51,520 bases of DNA from Verrucomicrobiota bacterium (lineage in GTDB: Bacteria; Chlamydiota; Chlamydiia; Chlamydiales; Rhabdochlamydiaceae), in NCBI GenBank assembly GCA_018240065.1, contig JAFEGH010000002.1, positions 92,997-144,516 on the forward strand. The letters are read 5' to 3'. The translations under genes were made by a program, and so were the position numbers. This document shows positions 44,501 to 51,520 of the stretch, in pieces. The notes below the pieces were generated by a model. The model was given only the letters and a program-made list of their open reading frames with translations, ran no database searches and was not told the DNA's origin. Position 1 is the first letter of the stretch. Each line of letters begins with the position of its first letter.

Positions 44501-46014
44501 CGAACATGATTGATATGAGATCGTCGCTCAATGCGTACAGCATGGATCCGCTGTTCCAACTGGGGGAGTAGAGCACTAAAACTCTCATGCCATGAAGAAG
44601 GATAAGACATGGATCCTGTAGGATCACAGCTTGAAAGGCCAGCATTAATCTTACCAACAGTGCGCTGTAACGCAGAAGCAATACTATCAACATTCGGAGC
44701 TGCGACGATTATATTAGGTGATATAGAACGAAGGCGCGTTTCGTCTTTCACTGAATAACTGTTAGTTACAACTAAGTTACCCGATGCGGCCATTTCTAAA
44801 GGAGGGTAGCTTGGATGAGGTGAGAGCATCAAAGATAGAAGCAGATCAGCTGTGCGTATGCGCTCTGCATAATCGTTAAAACTCATCCATGGTACCGGCT
44901 TAAGGGTAACACCATTACCAAGAGATATAGGTTCAAGCTTCTCGCCTATTGCCAATACTTCCCAATGTTCATCTGTAATATAACCTGCAGCTACTGCCCG
45001 TCGAAGAGCTATCAACCCCACTTCGAATAAATTGCGTTGAGCCATTGTAGGCCTTGCATAGAACAACAACACCTTGCGCTGTTGTGTAGAAGGAGAATTT
45101 GCCTTGCTGGTTGGAAAGAAGCTAGCACGATCTATGGCAGGCTCAAAATACAATGCTTTCTTCACAAAATTCTCATCCCTATAACACCCACAAGCTTCTT
45201 GAGCCAGGTGATCGAGCAATAGTTTTGTATTAATCACAGGAATATGTGGTAATCCATACGTTTCCAGAGCCCTTGCATGAAAAGATGACGCAGAGTGAAG
45301 AAGTGGTTCAAAATCCTGGATAAGGTAAATGAAATCTCTGTAAATCGTCTTTTTGACTGCATCTCTTGCAATCTGAGCTGTCCACCAGGCTGTAGCAAAA
45401 AAGAGATCATTGGCCCCGATATTTACACCCGTGGTTTGATTCAGTCCATCAACCAGCAATATGCGTTCGCGCTGCACAGGCCTTTGAAATAAAGTATCAA
45501 TATGCGCATACAATTCACTGCTCTTTTTTTGGTCAAAAGCAACATTGGTGGAAATCAACCGAACCCATTCACCTCTTTCACAAAGATAGGCAGCTAACAA
45601 AAGAGCAGAATTAGGGCCTCCAGACATGTGTTTCGGATCAAGACTGGGGAGTAGAACGTTAATGTGTGGGCGAACTGACAATGCGTCAGACAACTTAAAA
45701 TGAATGTGAGGGGTCCAGCAATGATATCCCAAGACAGGATCATCGCTAGAAGGGGTGCTTCTTGAAGGAGAATCCCCGAGGGCCTCAACAGGAGCGCTAA
45801 GCGCATACTCACCAAGTGCATTAGCTGCAGGATGCAACCATCCGCGAGTTCTAATTTCAGCAGCTATTTTTCTTCCAAAAGCAGTGCGCTTCAGTGTCTT
45901 TATGTACACTGCTCGTGCAGAGTAAAATGCTACTCTTCTAGTAAGGTAGAGTAATGACCGTAAATGCTTTGTGTTCGAATGAAAGAGGGACCGAACTTCG
46001 CTATTTTGTTTCAT
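41545..46014 (-). CDS. Large three-domain glycosyltransferase (GT4-like + GT2 + GT2)
   Basis: 1489 residues. Residues about 115-480 are a WsaF-like GT4 rhamnosyltransferase module: INVLLPSLDPKHMSGGPNSA, AWWTAQIARD, YLIQDFEPLL, and SPHPSYPPLEMAASGNLVV. Residues about 538-760 form a GT2 module with LDNGSTDGATI and the metal site PLDSDDVIEPD (DSDD 628-631), ending EVLYSWRIHQQS. Residues 790-1000 are a spacer of unknown fold. A second GT2 module at 1066-1280 has LGIIGAMRLALDHAHGAY, PVDADDLI (DADD 1158-1161), and EVLYHWRQHP; the first nucleotide loop (usually DNGS/DDGS) is AHGPIP here, so it may be altered. A further GT2-like half domain (VVVTSGDVIID, GAVGGRVID) ends the protein. Such multi-module enzymes usually build a repeat of a polysaccharide. 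It follows the ABC exporter genes after 60 bases and is likely cotranscribed. Confidence 0.85.
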   Translation of the reverse strand: MKQNSEVRSLFHSNTKHLRSLLYLTRRVAFYSARAVYIKTLKRTAFGRKIAAEIRTRGWLHPAANALGEYALSAPVEALGDSPSRSTPSSDDPVLGYHCWTPHIHFKLSDALSVRPHINVLLPSLDPKHMSGGPNSALLLAAYLCERGEWVRLISTNVAFDQKKSSELYAHIDTLFQRPVQRERILLVDGLNQTTGVNIGANDLFFATAWWTAQIARDAVKKTIYRDFIYLIQDFEPLLHSASSFHARALETYGLPHIPVINTKLLLDHLAQEACGCYRDENFVKKALYFEPAIDRASFFPTSKANSPSTQQRKVLLFYARPTMAQRNLFEVGLIALRRAVAAGYITDEHWEVLAIGEKLEPISLGNGVTLKPVPWMSFNDYAERIRTADLLLSLMLSPHPSYPPLEMAASGNLVVTNSYSVKDETRLRSISPNIIVAAPNVDSIASALQRTVGKINAGLSSCDPTGSMSYPSSWHESFSALLPQLEQRIHAVRIERRSHINHVRNPYLKHKEDSYTEFKASRLSTRRSQGPYFQMPGLLSFVSPTFNTSPEYLEELAASVFLQDGGTNFEWLILDNGSTDGATIECLRTLAKHPCVRLERVDQNLGIIGGMRYCLEHATGRYIIPLDSDDVIEPDCVHVLTKELQDKGFPALAYTDEDKLDKDRFVCPYFKPDWDPVLFLHSCYIAHLCVIDREKGLSLGLYSDKKSEGCHDWDSFIRFMNAGYFPHHIPEVLYSWRIHQQSTAQNIGSKSFISSSHQALLSQFLKGTTAPHLELTLSSLFSAGVDWWFKRKRVHPKSYATIHIGNEKLNSVSSLSNSNEHFHIDQEEGIAALENTLIKVKSELVHIVWDGIVPDGDEWSWDAMGLMDLFPDTVMVGGSLHDGTSILGGPMVFGFGNGCDCPDRGRQLGDPGFFAQMWKPHSVSAISSGHCVVLTSFLKEVIPQLISLKGSIAYLGPCLGALAREGGKRVLFSPFMRARARMVPESLATPECLSRFLTRFWNLIPDEKLLSPRLGINAKSAYLPVPAIERLQHLENLKHAKLPYPEELSLIQQHRIEKYPLPAEPPSFTLLTTIYERTNMALLDALAESIMLQSLPATQWVIVAHGPIPQDQLEKVRSKAKSIWQATLIEKDQPLGIIGAMRLALDHAHGAYIVPVDADDLITVDALQILAHEIKKLSEPDLIYSDEDLLIQDVPCHPYSRGPFDPLLHSSNSCIWHLCAIKRESALHFNLYTDPGANWCHDWDTVLRISEGRGRIEYVSEVLYHWRQHPISVSNKPTGESPSLDSVRHELKKHIAKTSRPDLFFIDKWPICPVELYIARREREKPPFVWMDEILDPSLAQTLPSDAIVVVTSGDVIIDRESTFNEVARIFELYPDVGAVGGRVIDKQGKITDGCYLRNGAHGFSNCLEGVANDNPGKFNIFFKIQTASKTGSRLAFFRLSALVEKKVPFELFATHPSSWISGVCEKLTQDNKWRIAYSPRVSAQTCV

Positions 46015-46074
46015 TTTAAACCGGAATTTCTGCTGAAATATTCATGTATTCACCTTAACTGAGTAATCATCGAA

Positions 46075-46809
46075 TTACTGGTAGATCTTCAATATCTCTT
46101 CAACGGTACCAAACCCTTTCACTTTGCCACCACTAAGCCACAATGCCTTGTTGCATAGCTCTCTGATAATGTGAGTGTCATGTGTTGAGAGCGCCATAAA
46201 CTCTGACTGATTGATTAGATTTTTCATCTGTGCTTTAGCTTTTTCGATGAATTTGGCATCACCTACATTGACGATTTCATCAATGAGCAAGATTTCAGAA
46301 TACACATGGGTAATAATGCCGAAGGCAAGCCTAACCTTCATACCAGATGAATAGGATTTGATGGGCATTTTCATAAAATCCCCTAATTCGGCAAATTCTT
46401 CAACCTGTGGAATGATATTTCGAATCTCTGACTTGGTAAGGCCCAGAATCATGCCACGCAACATGATGTTCTCGTAACCGTTCAATTCATGGTCCATACC
46501 CATCATGATGTCAAACAGGCAATTCACTCGTCCCTGGACATTCAATGTTCCCGTTGTTGGCTCATAGATTTTAGCAAGGACTTTAAGAAGAGTCGACTTG
46601 CCCGCTCCATTCTGACCGAGGATTGCCAACCGATCCCCTTTTTCAAGCTTAAAGCTTACATCTTTAAGAGCTTCTACAACAACGGTTCCGTTATTGCTAT
46701 CAAGCCGTCCACCCGTAGCCAGGTTAATCAACGTCGACTTAAATGAGCGAGCATCGGCTCCATAGACAGGATATGTTAAGCAGACATTTTCAACTTCGAC
46801 ACAAGCCAT
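46075..46809 (-). CDS. wzt: Polysaccharide ABC exporter, ATP-binding subunit
   Basis: 244 residues, RfbE/Wzt/TagH-type ATPase. Walker A GQNGAGKST at 65-73, family segment LFDIMMGMDHELNGYENI, signature SYSSGMKVR at 152-160, Walker B EILLIDEI near 172-179, and the THD switch in ALSTHDTHIIRELC. The long N-terminal stretch before Walker A, with LTYPVYG, is typical of O-antigen and teichoic acid exporters. It ends at residue 244 and lacks the C-terminal carbohydrate-binding domain found in Wzt proteins that recognise a capped chain end. Two bases after wzm. Confidence 0.9.
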   Translation of the reverse strand: MACVEVENVCLTYPVYGADARSFKSTLINLATGGRLDSNNGTVVVEALKDVSFKLEKGDRLAILGQNGAGKSTLLKVLAKIYEPTTGTLNVQGRVNCLFDIMMGMDHELNGYENIMLRGMILGLTKSEIRNIIPQVEEFAELGDFMKMPIKSYSSGMKVRLAFGIITHVYSEILLIDEIVNVGDAKFIEKAKAQMKNLINQSEFMALSTHDTHIIRELCNKALWLSGGKVKGFGTVEEILKIYQ

Positions 46810-46811
46810 AG

Positions 46812-47660
46812 TTAATCCACCCAGTAGGCGATACGCGCCCGAACCATTGAAAAAATGACAAAGCTGATGACAATCCCACCTATCGCAAAGATGCCCGACA
46901 CTATGAAGCTGGATAGCTCAGGAACAGAGCCAAGAAGTGGAGATCGGACAATATCCAAGAAATAGGTTAAGGGATTGTAAATAAGGATAGCAGGATTTTG
47001 ATCTAACAACCTGGGCATCCATGAAATTGGGGTAATAAAGAAGCCGACTTGAACGCAGCTTGTAATGATCGGAACCATATCTCGATAACGAGCGCTCGCA
47101 AGGCCGACCAAAAAACTAATCCAGTAGACATTTAGCAAGAGCAAGAAAAAACCCGGTATTGCTATGAGCGCAACTTTGCCGGGGTTTATTTTGAAGAAAG
47201 CGCATACGAGAAGATAAATGACTGCGTTATGCATTAAGTAGATGACTTGCCTAACCAAATGCTTGAAAACATATAAGCTCAAGGGAAGGTTGATCTGTTT
47301 TATAAATCCGCCGTTGGATTTGAAAATATCGGCTGCCTCAGTGATGCTGCTTGAAATGAAGGTCCAAAATAAAAATCCAGCTGTAAAGAAAGGGATATAT
47401 TCTTCAAGGCTCTGATGAAAGAGTTTACTGAACACGATCCCCATCATCACTATAAAGATCAACATGCTCAGACTGATCCACCACGGGCCTATAACAGAGC
47501 GACGATAGCGCTGCTTGACTTCCATCCATCCTAAATGAAGCCAAACCCTGTATTGGATCAACGCATTTTTAACGTCCAAGGTAGCAGCACTTAACACCTT
47601 CGTTAACCGATTTTGGCTGACATCTGTTCGCATCATTTGTTGTTTTAGCTCGTCAATCAT
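46812..47660 (-). CDS. wzm: Polysaccharide ABC exporter, permease subunit
   Basis: 282 residues, ABC-2 type membrane protein. About six hydrophobic helices after a cytoplasmic N-terminus with HLGWMEVKQRYRRSVIGPWW, the diagnostic amphipathic segment of Wzm/RfbA/TagG. FFTAGFLFWTFISSS, GFFITPISWMPRL and YNPLTYFLDIVRSPLLG follow in the usual order. First gene of the minus-strand exporter operon, with AAGGAGAGG region upstream in the leader. With Wzt it would flip a lipid-linked polysaccharide across the inner membrane. Confidence 0.9.
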   Translation of the reverse strand: MIDELKQQMMRTDVSQNRLTKVLSAATLDVKNALIQYRVWLHLGWMEVKQRYRRSVIGPWWISLSMLIFIVMMGIVFSKLFHQSLEEYIPFFTAGFLFWTFISSSITEAADIFKSNGGFIKQINLPLSLYVFKHLVRQVIYLMHNAVIYLLVCAFFKINPGKVALIAIPGFFLLLLNVYWISFLVGLASARYRDMVPIITSCVQVGFFITPISWMPRLLDQNPAILIYNPLTYFLDIVRSPLLGSVPELSSFIVSGIFAIGGIVISFVIFSMVRARIAYWVD

Positions 47661-47815
47661 ATCATTGCTTATCTAAGGAGAGGAAATTTGAAATCTTCCA
47701 GCAAGAAGCTATACTTCAGGCATGGTCAAACTCGAGAGAATGCTAAAACATAAAATATAATGCAATACGTTACAAATGAGTATTTTCATCCTTCACACTG
47801 ATCGTTGAAGAACGC

Positions 47816-48793
47816 CTAAAATTCGAAACCCACGTTGAAATGGACACCGGCGATCGAGAGGTCGTCCTGGTTGGAGGCTATCCTCACAGGCTGCGCATTA
47901 TCCATGAATCGGAGCAGTTGGTTTTGTGAGAAGAGGAGAAGCTGGTCCCAGGCTAGTTCTAATGTTAGTTTCTTGAGAGTGCCGGAAAAGTTCTTTTGCC
48001 AGCGCAGTCCAGCTGCTGCTTCGAAGATCGCTGAAGAGGCGCGATAGATGTCATGAACCCCGAGGAGCTTTTCCTTTGTTCCTTCGTTGTCGGCGTCCTG
48101 GTGCAGATAGAACTCTCCGTAGAGTAAGCTGAGGGCTGTTTTAGCAAATAAGCTGAAGCCTTTGGCTAGGCGATAATCAGCAGACATGCCTGCATAGGGG
48201 CCAAGTCCCCAGAACTTGTTCTTCATGCGGATCAGGAGTTCTTCTTCTGGCAAGAAACTCCCGCCGCGGTATTCGATGTTGAACTTTTGACGGACGGATC
48301 CCCATCGGACGCCGATTTGTGGGGTGAGAGTAAGGGTTTGCGTTGGATGGAAGGGTTTGCCCAGGAGGAAATCAATGAGTCCCAGGTGCAGACGCCAATG
48401 GGCCGTGGCCTCATGGGCAAATGTCAGGGGCGGCAAGGAGGGAGTTTCCCAGACTGGCAAGAGAACACGCCCTTTCTCGGCTTTTTCACGAGCGTCGGTG
48501 TGCGTTTGCAGATTGGTGAATTGAAGGAGGAGATCCCACGTGTCGTGAGGAATGCGGTATCCCAGTCCGATGTTGAAGCCGAAGTCCCAATCGAAGGGGA
48601 GTTTTTTATTGTCGGCATCCTTGGATAGGTTCTGTGCAGAAGAGCTCTCGATCGCGTAGCTGAGTCCCCCTTCCTCCGCTTGCCAGTAGAGAACGGATCC
48701 TTGAGCAAAGAAGCCGCTGTGGGACAGCTCACCCGGTTGGGCATGGCAAAAGATCGGAAGTGTGGTAAGATAGAGAAACAATGACTTCTTCAT
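47816..48793 (-). CDS. MOMP-like porin, Lpg1974/Legionella_OMP type (copy 3)
   Basis: 325 residues from ATG 48793 (signal MKKSLFLYLTTLPIFCHAQ); an ATG at 48811 would add six residues before the signal. GSVLYWQAEEGGLSYAIE, FGFNIGLGYRIPHDTWDLLL, LTPQIGVRWGSVRQKF and AWDQLLLFSQNQLLRF are the same landmarks as in the two porins at 13.8-16.3 kb, and it also ends in Phe (NVGFEF). It lacks their N-terminal coiled coil and is more divergent. Stands back to back with the lysozyme-like gene with fewer than 40 bases between starts. Confidence 0.78.
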   Translation of the reverse strand: MKKSLFLYLTTLPIFCHAQPGELSHSGFFAQGSVLYWQAEEGGLSYAIESSSAQNLSKDADNKKLPFDWDFGFNIGLGYRIPHDTWDLLLQFTNLQTHTDAREKAEKGRVLLPVWETPSLPPLTFAHEATAHWRLHLGLIDFLLGKPFHPTQTLTLTPQIGVRWGSVRQKFNIEYRGGSFLPEEELLIRMKNKFWGLGPYAGMSADYRLAKGFSLFAKTALSLLYGEFYLHQDADNEGTKEKLLGVHDIYRASSAIFEAAAGLRWQKNFSGTLKKLTLELAWDQLLLFSQNQLLRFMDNAQPVRIASNQDDLSIAGVHFNVGFEF

Positions 48794-48830
48794 AAACTCA
48801 GGATTGTCCATTTTTTAGCGAGTGTAAGCA

Positions 48831-49607
48831 ATGAGACCATTTATTCTCCGTCGATTTCTTTTTGTGTCTATGGGACTGTCGCTGCCTCTTTGTGCGATGC
48901 AGATTTCTACCGATGAAGCTGATGCCATTGGAAAAGGGGTTTTCTATAATGAATGCAGCGGCAAAGAGGATCGGCTTGTGTGGTGGAACGAGGGGGAGAA
49001 TTTCCCTTCGCTTGGGATCGGGCATTTCATCTGGTATCCCAAAGGTGTAGTTGGCCCGTTTGAAGAGACCTTTCCGAAGCTGATGGCTTTTCTGAAAGAA
49101 AATGATGTGAAATTGCCAGGGTGGCTCAAAGCGGAGGAAGGGTGTCCGTGGAGTGACAAAGAGGCTTTTTTAGCTGAAGGGGCAAAGCGAAAAGAGCTGC
49201 AGGAACTGCTCGTAAAAACGATGGCGCTGCAGGCTGTGTTTATCGGGAAGCGGTTTGAAGCGGCTTTGCCAAGAATCCTTTCAACGATGGGCGAAGAGAA
49301 AAGAGAGCGCGCCTTGAAACAGATCGCAAGGCTTGAAAATTCTTCCCAGGGGAAATTCGCGTTGATCGACTATGTCAATTTCAAAGGGGATGGCACGTCT
49401 GATTCAGAGCGTTATGCGGGGAAAGGATGGGGCTTGAGGCAGGTCCTGGAAGAGATGCCGGAGAATCCGGAGAATCCCCTGGCTGCATTTACGGCAGCGG
49501 CTAAAGCGGTGCTGCGCCAAAGGGTGGAGTCGGCTCCGCCCGAGCGCCATGAAGAGCGCTGGCTCCCGGGCTGGCTGTCACGCGTCGACCGTTACCTGAA
49601 ATCCTGA
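48831..49607 (+). CDS. Exported lysozyme-like protein
   Basis: 258 residues. Signal peptide MRPFILRRFLFVSMGLSL with cleavage after LCAM region. The mature N-terminus has GKGVFYNECSGKEDRLVWWN then SLGIGHFIW: a glutamate some 20 residues before a GIGH motif is the pattern of phage-type muramidases (GH24-like). A later NFKGDGTSDSERYAGKGWG also recurs in bacterial relatives I cannot name. It may cut peptidoglycan in the periplasm, notable because chlamydial peptidoglycan is scarce and septal. Stop overlaps the convergent thioredoxin reductase gene by 16 bases. Activity is inferred. Confidence 0.55.
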   Translation: MRPFILRRFLFVSMGLSLPLCAMQISTDEADAIGKGVFYNECSGKEDRLVWWNEGENFPSLGIGHFIWYPKGVVGPFEETFPKLMAFLKENDVKLPGWLKAEEGCPWSDKEAFLAEGAKRKELQELLVKTMALQAVFIGKRFEAALPRILSTMGEEKRERALKQIARLENSSQGKFALIDYVNFKGDGTSDSERYAGKGWGLRQVLEEMPENPENPLAAFTAAAKAVLRQRVESAPPERHEERWLPGWLSRVDRYLKS

Positions 49608-51031
49608 GGAGAAAAAACAGTCTTGTCTTTCATTTTTTCCAGGCGCTTGTCGACCTCGGAGATCTCGCCAAAGCCGGTGCTCTTGCGGATGATGTTGCCT
49701 TTGGAGTCGAGGATCACAAGAGTGGGCACGGCGCGGATCTGGTAGGCGCGGAAGATCTCTTCGGCGCGGTCGGCATTGACCTTCAGGAATTTGATCTTGC
49801 CGCCGAACTGCTTTGCCCATTCGTCATAAACGGGGCTGAAGGTGCGGCAGGGGCCGCAGTGGGTAGAATAAAAGTCGACGAAGACGGCGCAGTCTGCCTC
49901 GCGGATTTCTTTATCGAACTGCTCTTTGGAGTTGATCTCGATGACTTTTCTGGCTTCGGGCTTGATCTCGGCTTTCGCAAGGGCTTCCTTTTGATGAGAA
50001 AGGGCGGCATTGGAGGCAAGGTACTGCTGTGCCTGCATCGCTGCCTTGGCGGCGTCTCCGGCTGCGGATATCGCCTGCTTGAACTCGGGATCGGAAACAT
50101 CCCCGATCGCATAGACTCCGTCGACAGATGTCTGCTGGTGTTTTTTCAGGACGATGTAGCCGCTCGGATCCAGCTCGAGCTGATTGCGGAACAGACCGGA
50201 ATTGGGGAGAGCTCCGATAGCAAGGAATAGAGCGTCGGTCTTAAGCTCCCATGCTTGCTTAGAAGATGTGGACTCGAGGAGAAGGTGGGTGACCTTGTCT
50301 CCATCGCCTCTGATTTCCTTCACAACTGTCCTGTAATGCACTTCGATGTTGGGACGGGAGAGGATCTCTTTCATCCTTTCCTTTTCAACAGAGCGGAACT
50401 CATCGCGTCTCACGAGCAGATGCACTTTGGAAGCGATATTGGAAAGGTACTGGGCCTCGATCAGGGCGCTGTCGCCGCCGCCGACGACGGTGACGACCTT
50501 GTCTTTGTAAAGGGAGCCGTCGCAGACGGCGCAGCTGTAGACCCCGCGCGACCAATATCCGCCCTGTCCCGATTCACCGGGCACGTTGAGCAGATTGGGA
50601 GTAGCTCCGAGCGCGATGATGACCGATTGGGCCTTGTAGCGCTTCAGTTGCTCGGTAGATCCGATGATTTTCTTGGTGGTGATGAGGAAGGGGCGTTTGG
50701 TCAAGTCAACAGAAACGACGAGCTCGGGCTGCAAGATCGCGCCGTTGAGCTCAGCCTGATTCCTGACCCTGTCACCCAATTCCACACCTGAGATCGACAT
50801 CTCCCCTGGCCAGTTCTGCACATTGTGCGACTGGGTGATCGTCCCACCAACGGAGGGCCCTGTAATCACGACAGGGGTGATCCCGGCTCTGGAGAGATAG
50901 ACTGCGGAGGTGAGGGCGCCGACGCCGCTTCCCAGGATGACGACCTGGTGCTCCTCTTCCTGCACTTCGGCAGGCAGGGCGGAGGTAAAGGGAAGGATCA
51001 GAAGGTTGAGCAAAAGAAGAAACTTTTTCAT
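49592..51031 (-). CDS. Exported thioredoxin reductase-thioredoxin fusion
   Basis: About 479 residues. Signal peptide of about 20 residues (MKKFLLLLNLLILPFTSAL). Flavoprotein domain: FAD motif VVILGSGVGALTSA near 31-44, redox pair CAVC at about 168-171 (usually CATC), NADPH motif VGGGDSALIEA at 184-194, and VYAIGDVSDPEFKQ closing the FAD site. After a helical linker (about 330-365) comes a full thioredoxin domain with VFVDFYSTHCGPCR (C393, C396; the usual Trp is His) and VPTLVILDSKG. TrxR-Trx fusions are known, for example in Mycobacterium leprae, but these are cytosolic; a signal peptide on one is unexpected because NADPH is not available outside the cytoplasm. Two ATGs adjoin; I chose the second. 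Confidence 0.85.
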   Translation of the reverse strand: MKKFLLLLNLLILPFTSALPAEVQEEEHQVVILGSGVGALTSAVYLSRAGITPVVITGPSVGGTITQSHNVQNWPGEMSISGVELGDRVRNQAELNGAILQPELVVSVDLTKRPFLITTKKIIGSTEQLKRYKAQSVIIALGATPNLLNVPGESGQGGYWSRGVYSCAVCDGSLYKDKVVTVVGGGDSALIEAQYLSNIASKVHLLVRRDEFRSVEKERMKEILSRPNIEVHYRTVVKEIRGDGDKVTHLLLESTSSKQAWELKTDALFLAIGALPNSGLFRNQLELDPSGYIVLKKHQQTSVDGVYAIGDVSDPEFKQAISAAGDAAKAAMQAQQYLASNAALSHQKEALAKAEIKPEARKVIEINSKEQFDKEIREADCAVFVDFYSTHCGPCRTFSPVYDEWAKQFGGKIKFLKVNADRAEEIFRAYQIRAVPTLVILDSKGNIIRKSTGFGEISEVDKRLEKMKDKTVFSPQDFR

Positions 51032-51212
51032 CACATCACTTAAGCGATAACAACATCGCCCTCTTTAGTTTAGCAGAGGAGTATAGCACGGGGAAGAATT
51101 ATGGAAAGACAACTAAAACTTTTAAACCTGGAGCTTGAGCGATGGGGGACCGATTGCAATTTCCAGATCAAATCCCTATAGTGGAAATGCTTAAATTTGT
51201 GGATGTGGGGTC

Positions 51213-51520
51213 ATGTTAAAGATTTATTCAGAGCCAGAGTCCGTCTCCGACGGGCTGGACGAGATCCTGGTCCGAGCCGAAGAAGCTAAGGAAGTCCCTC
51301 CCGAGCCCGAAGGGGGCATCCCGCGGCAATGGCTCCCCGGTCTGATCCGCTGGCCGGTCCGGGTTCTGCTGCTGCCGACGATTTTGATCGATTTGGCCGC
51401 GCAGAGAATCGCGCGGATCATTGTCCGCACGCCGTTTAAGAAAGAGGGCAAATGTCTCAAAAGAGGCAACTGCTGCCACTATATCCTTGTTCCCGAAGCG
51501 AAGGGTTTTTTAGGAAGGCT
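51213..51520 (+). CDS. YkgJ-like cysteine-cluster protein, N-terminal part (cut by window end)
   Basis: An open frame of 102 codons from ATG 51213 with no stop before the window ends, so a stop-to-stop search would miss it. It has an acidic N-terminus (KIYSEPESVSDGLDEIL), a hydrophobic segment (WLPGLIRWPVRVLLLPTILI) that could sit at the membrane, and then KEGKCLKRGNCCHYIL, a C-x5-CC cluster as in the zinc/iron YkgJ family. The codon use is like that of the neighbours. A minus-strand ORF over the same bases is a shadow. Function unknown. Confidence 0.6.
   Translation, partial: MLKIYSEPESVSDGLDEILVRAEEAKEVPPEPEGGIPRQWLPGLIRWPVRVLLLPTILIDLAAQRIARIIVRTPFKKEGKCLKRGNCCHYILVPEAKGFLGR

Noticed and set aside
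51224..51479. Two minus-strand ORFs of about 80 residues at the window end
   Set aside because: The plus strand from 51213 is open to the window end and encodes a sensible YkgJ-like start; these are its shadows.

Overview
The window reads as part of a chromosome of an environmental chlamydia (order Chlamydiales, outside Chlamydiaceae; a Waddlia/Criblamydia/Estrella-like lineage is my best guess). The reasons are a type III secretion run in the chlamydial order CT559-CT564 (sctJ, a CT560-position gene, sctL, sctR, sctS, sctT), several MOMP-like porins of the Lpg1974/Legionella_OMP type with a short N-terminal coiled coil, a TyrP-type aromatic amino acid permease, and a suf operon in the order BCDS.

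Layout. (1) 1-4.9 kb: an almost complete de novo UMP pathway on the plus strand, pyrB (cut by the window edge), pyrI, pyrC, pyrD, then pyrE and pyrF; pyrE and pyrF look like a split eukaryotic-type UMP synthase. A GT2 glycosyltransferase overlaps the end of pyrF. (2) 5.9-8.4 kb: a divergent pair of unrecognised proteins beside the secretion genes; the minus-strand one carries a Cys/His/Asp pattern resembling protein-glutaminase (deamidase) domains and is a candidate effector. (3) 8.4-13.5 kb: the type III secretion core operon with a clear extended -10 promoter, interrupted between sctL and sctR by a 450-bp gap holding two imperfect palindromes of about 140 bp each. (4) 13.5-16.4 kb: a tandem pair of MOMP-like porins, each followed by a terminator. 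(5) 16.5-24.5 kb, minus strand: rfbC-rfbD-rfbB-kdsB (dTDP-rhamnose and CMP-Kdo) followed by sufB-C-D-S. (6) 24.8-30.4 kb: tyrP, a beta-barrel outer membrane protein, an unknown gene and PEP synthase.

(7) 30.4-47.7 kb, almost entirely minus strand and visibly lower in GC: a glycan island. Transcription runs from an ABC-2 polysaccharide exporter (wzm, wzt) through a 1489-residue three-domain glycosyltransferase, a terminator, then two small genes encoding signal-peptide-bearing enzymes (a methyltransferase and a GT92-like glycosyltransferase), then a tightly overlapping operon rfbF-rfbG-C-methyltransferase-3,5-epimerase-reductase that should make a CDP-linked branched 6-deoxyhexose, then two related GT2 enzymes flanking a frameshifted sugar O-methyltransferase that also has a signal peptide. 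A fourth signal-peptide-bearing methyltransferase lies at 30.8 kb. Chlamydiaceae are known for a very short LPS without O-antigen, so a complete exporter plus two nucleotide-sugar pathways and exported modifying enzymes is the most unusual content of this window.

(8) 47.8-51.5 kb: a third MOMP-like porin, an exported lysozyme-like protein, an exported thioredoxin reductase-thioredoxin fusion, and the start of a cysteine-cluster (YkgJ-like) gene running off the end. No rRNA, convincing tRNA, CRISPR array or intact transposase was seen.
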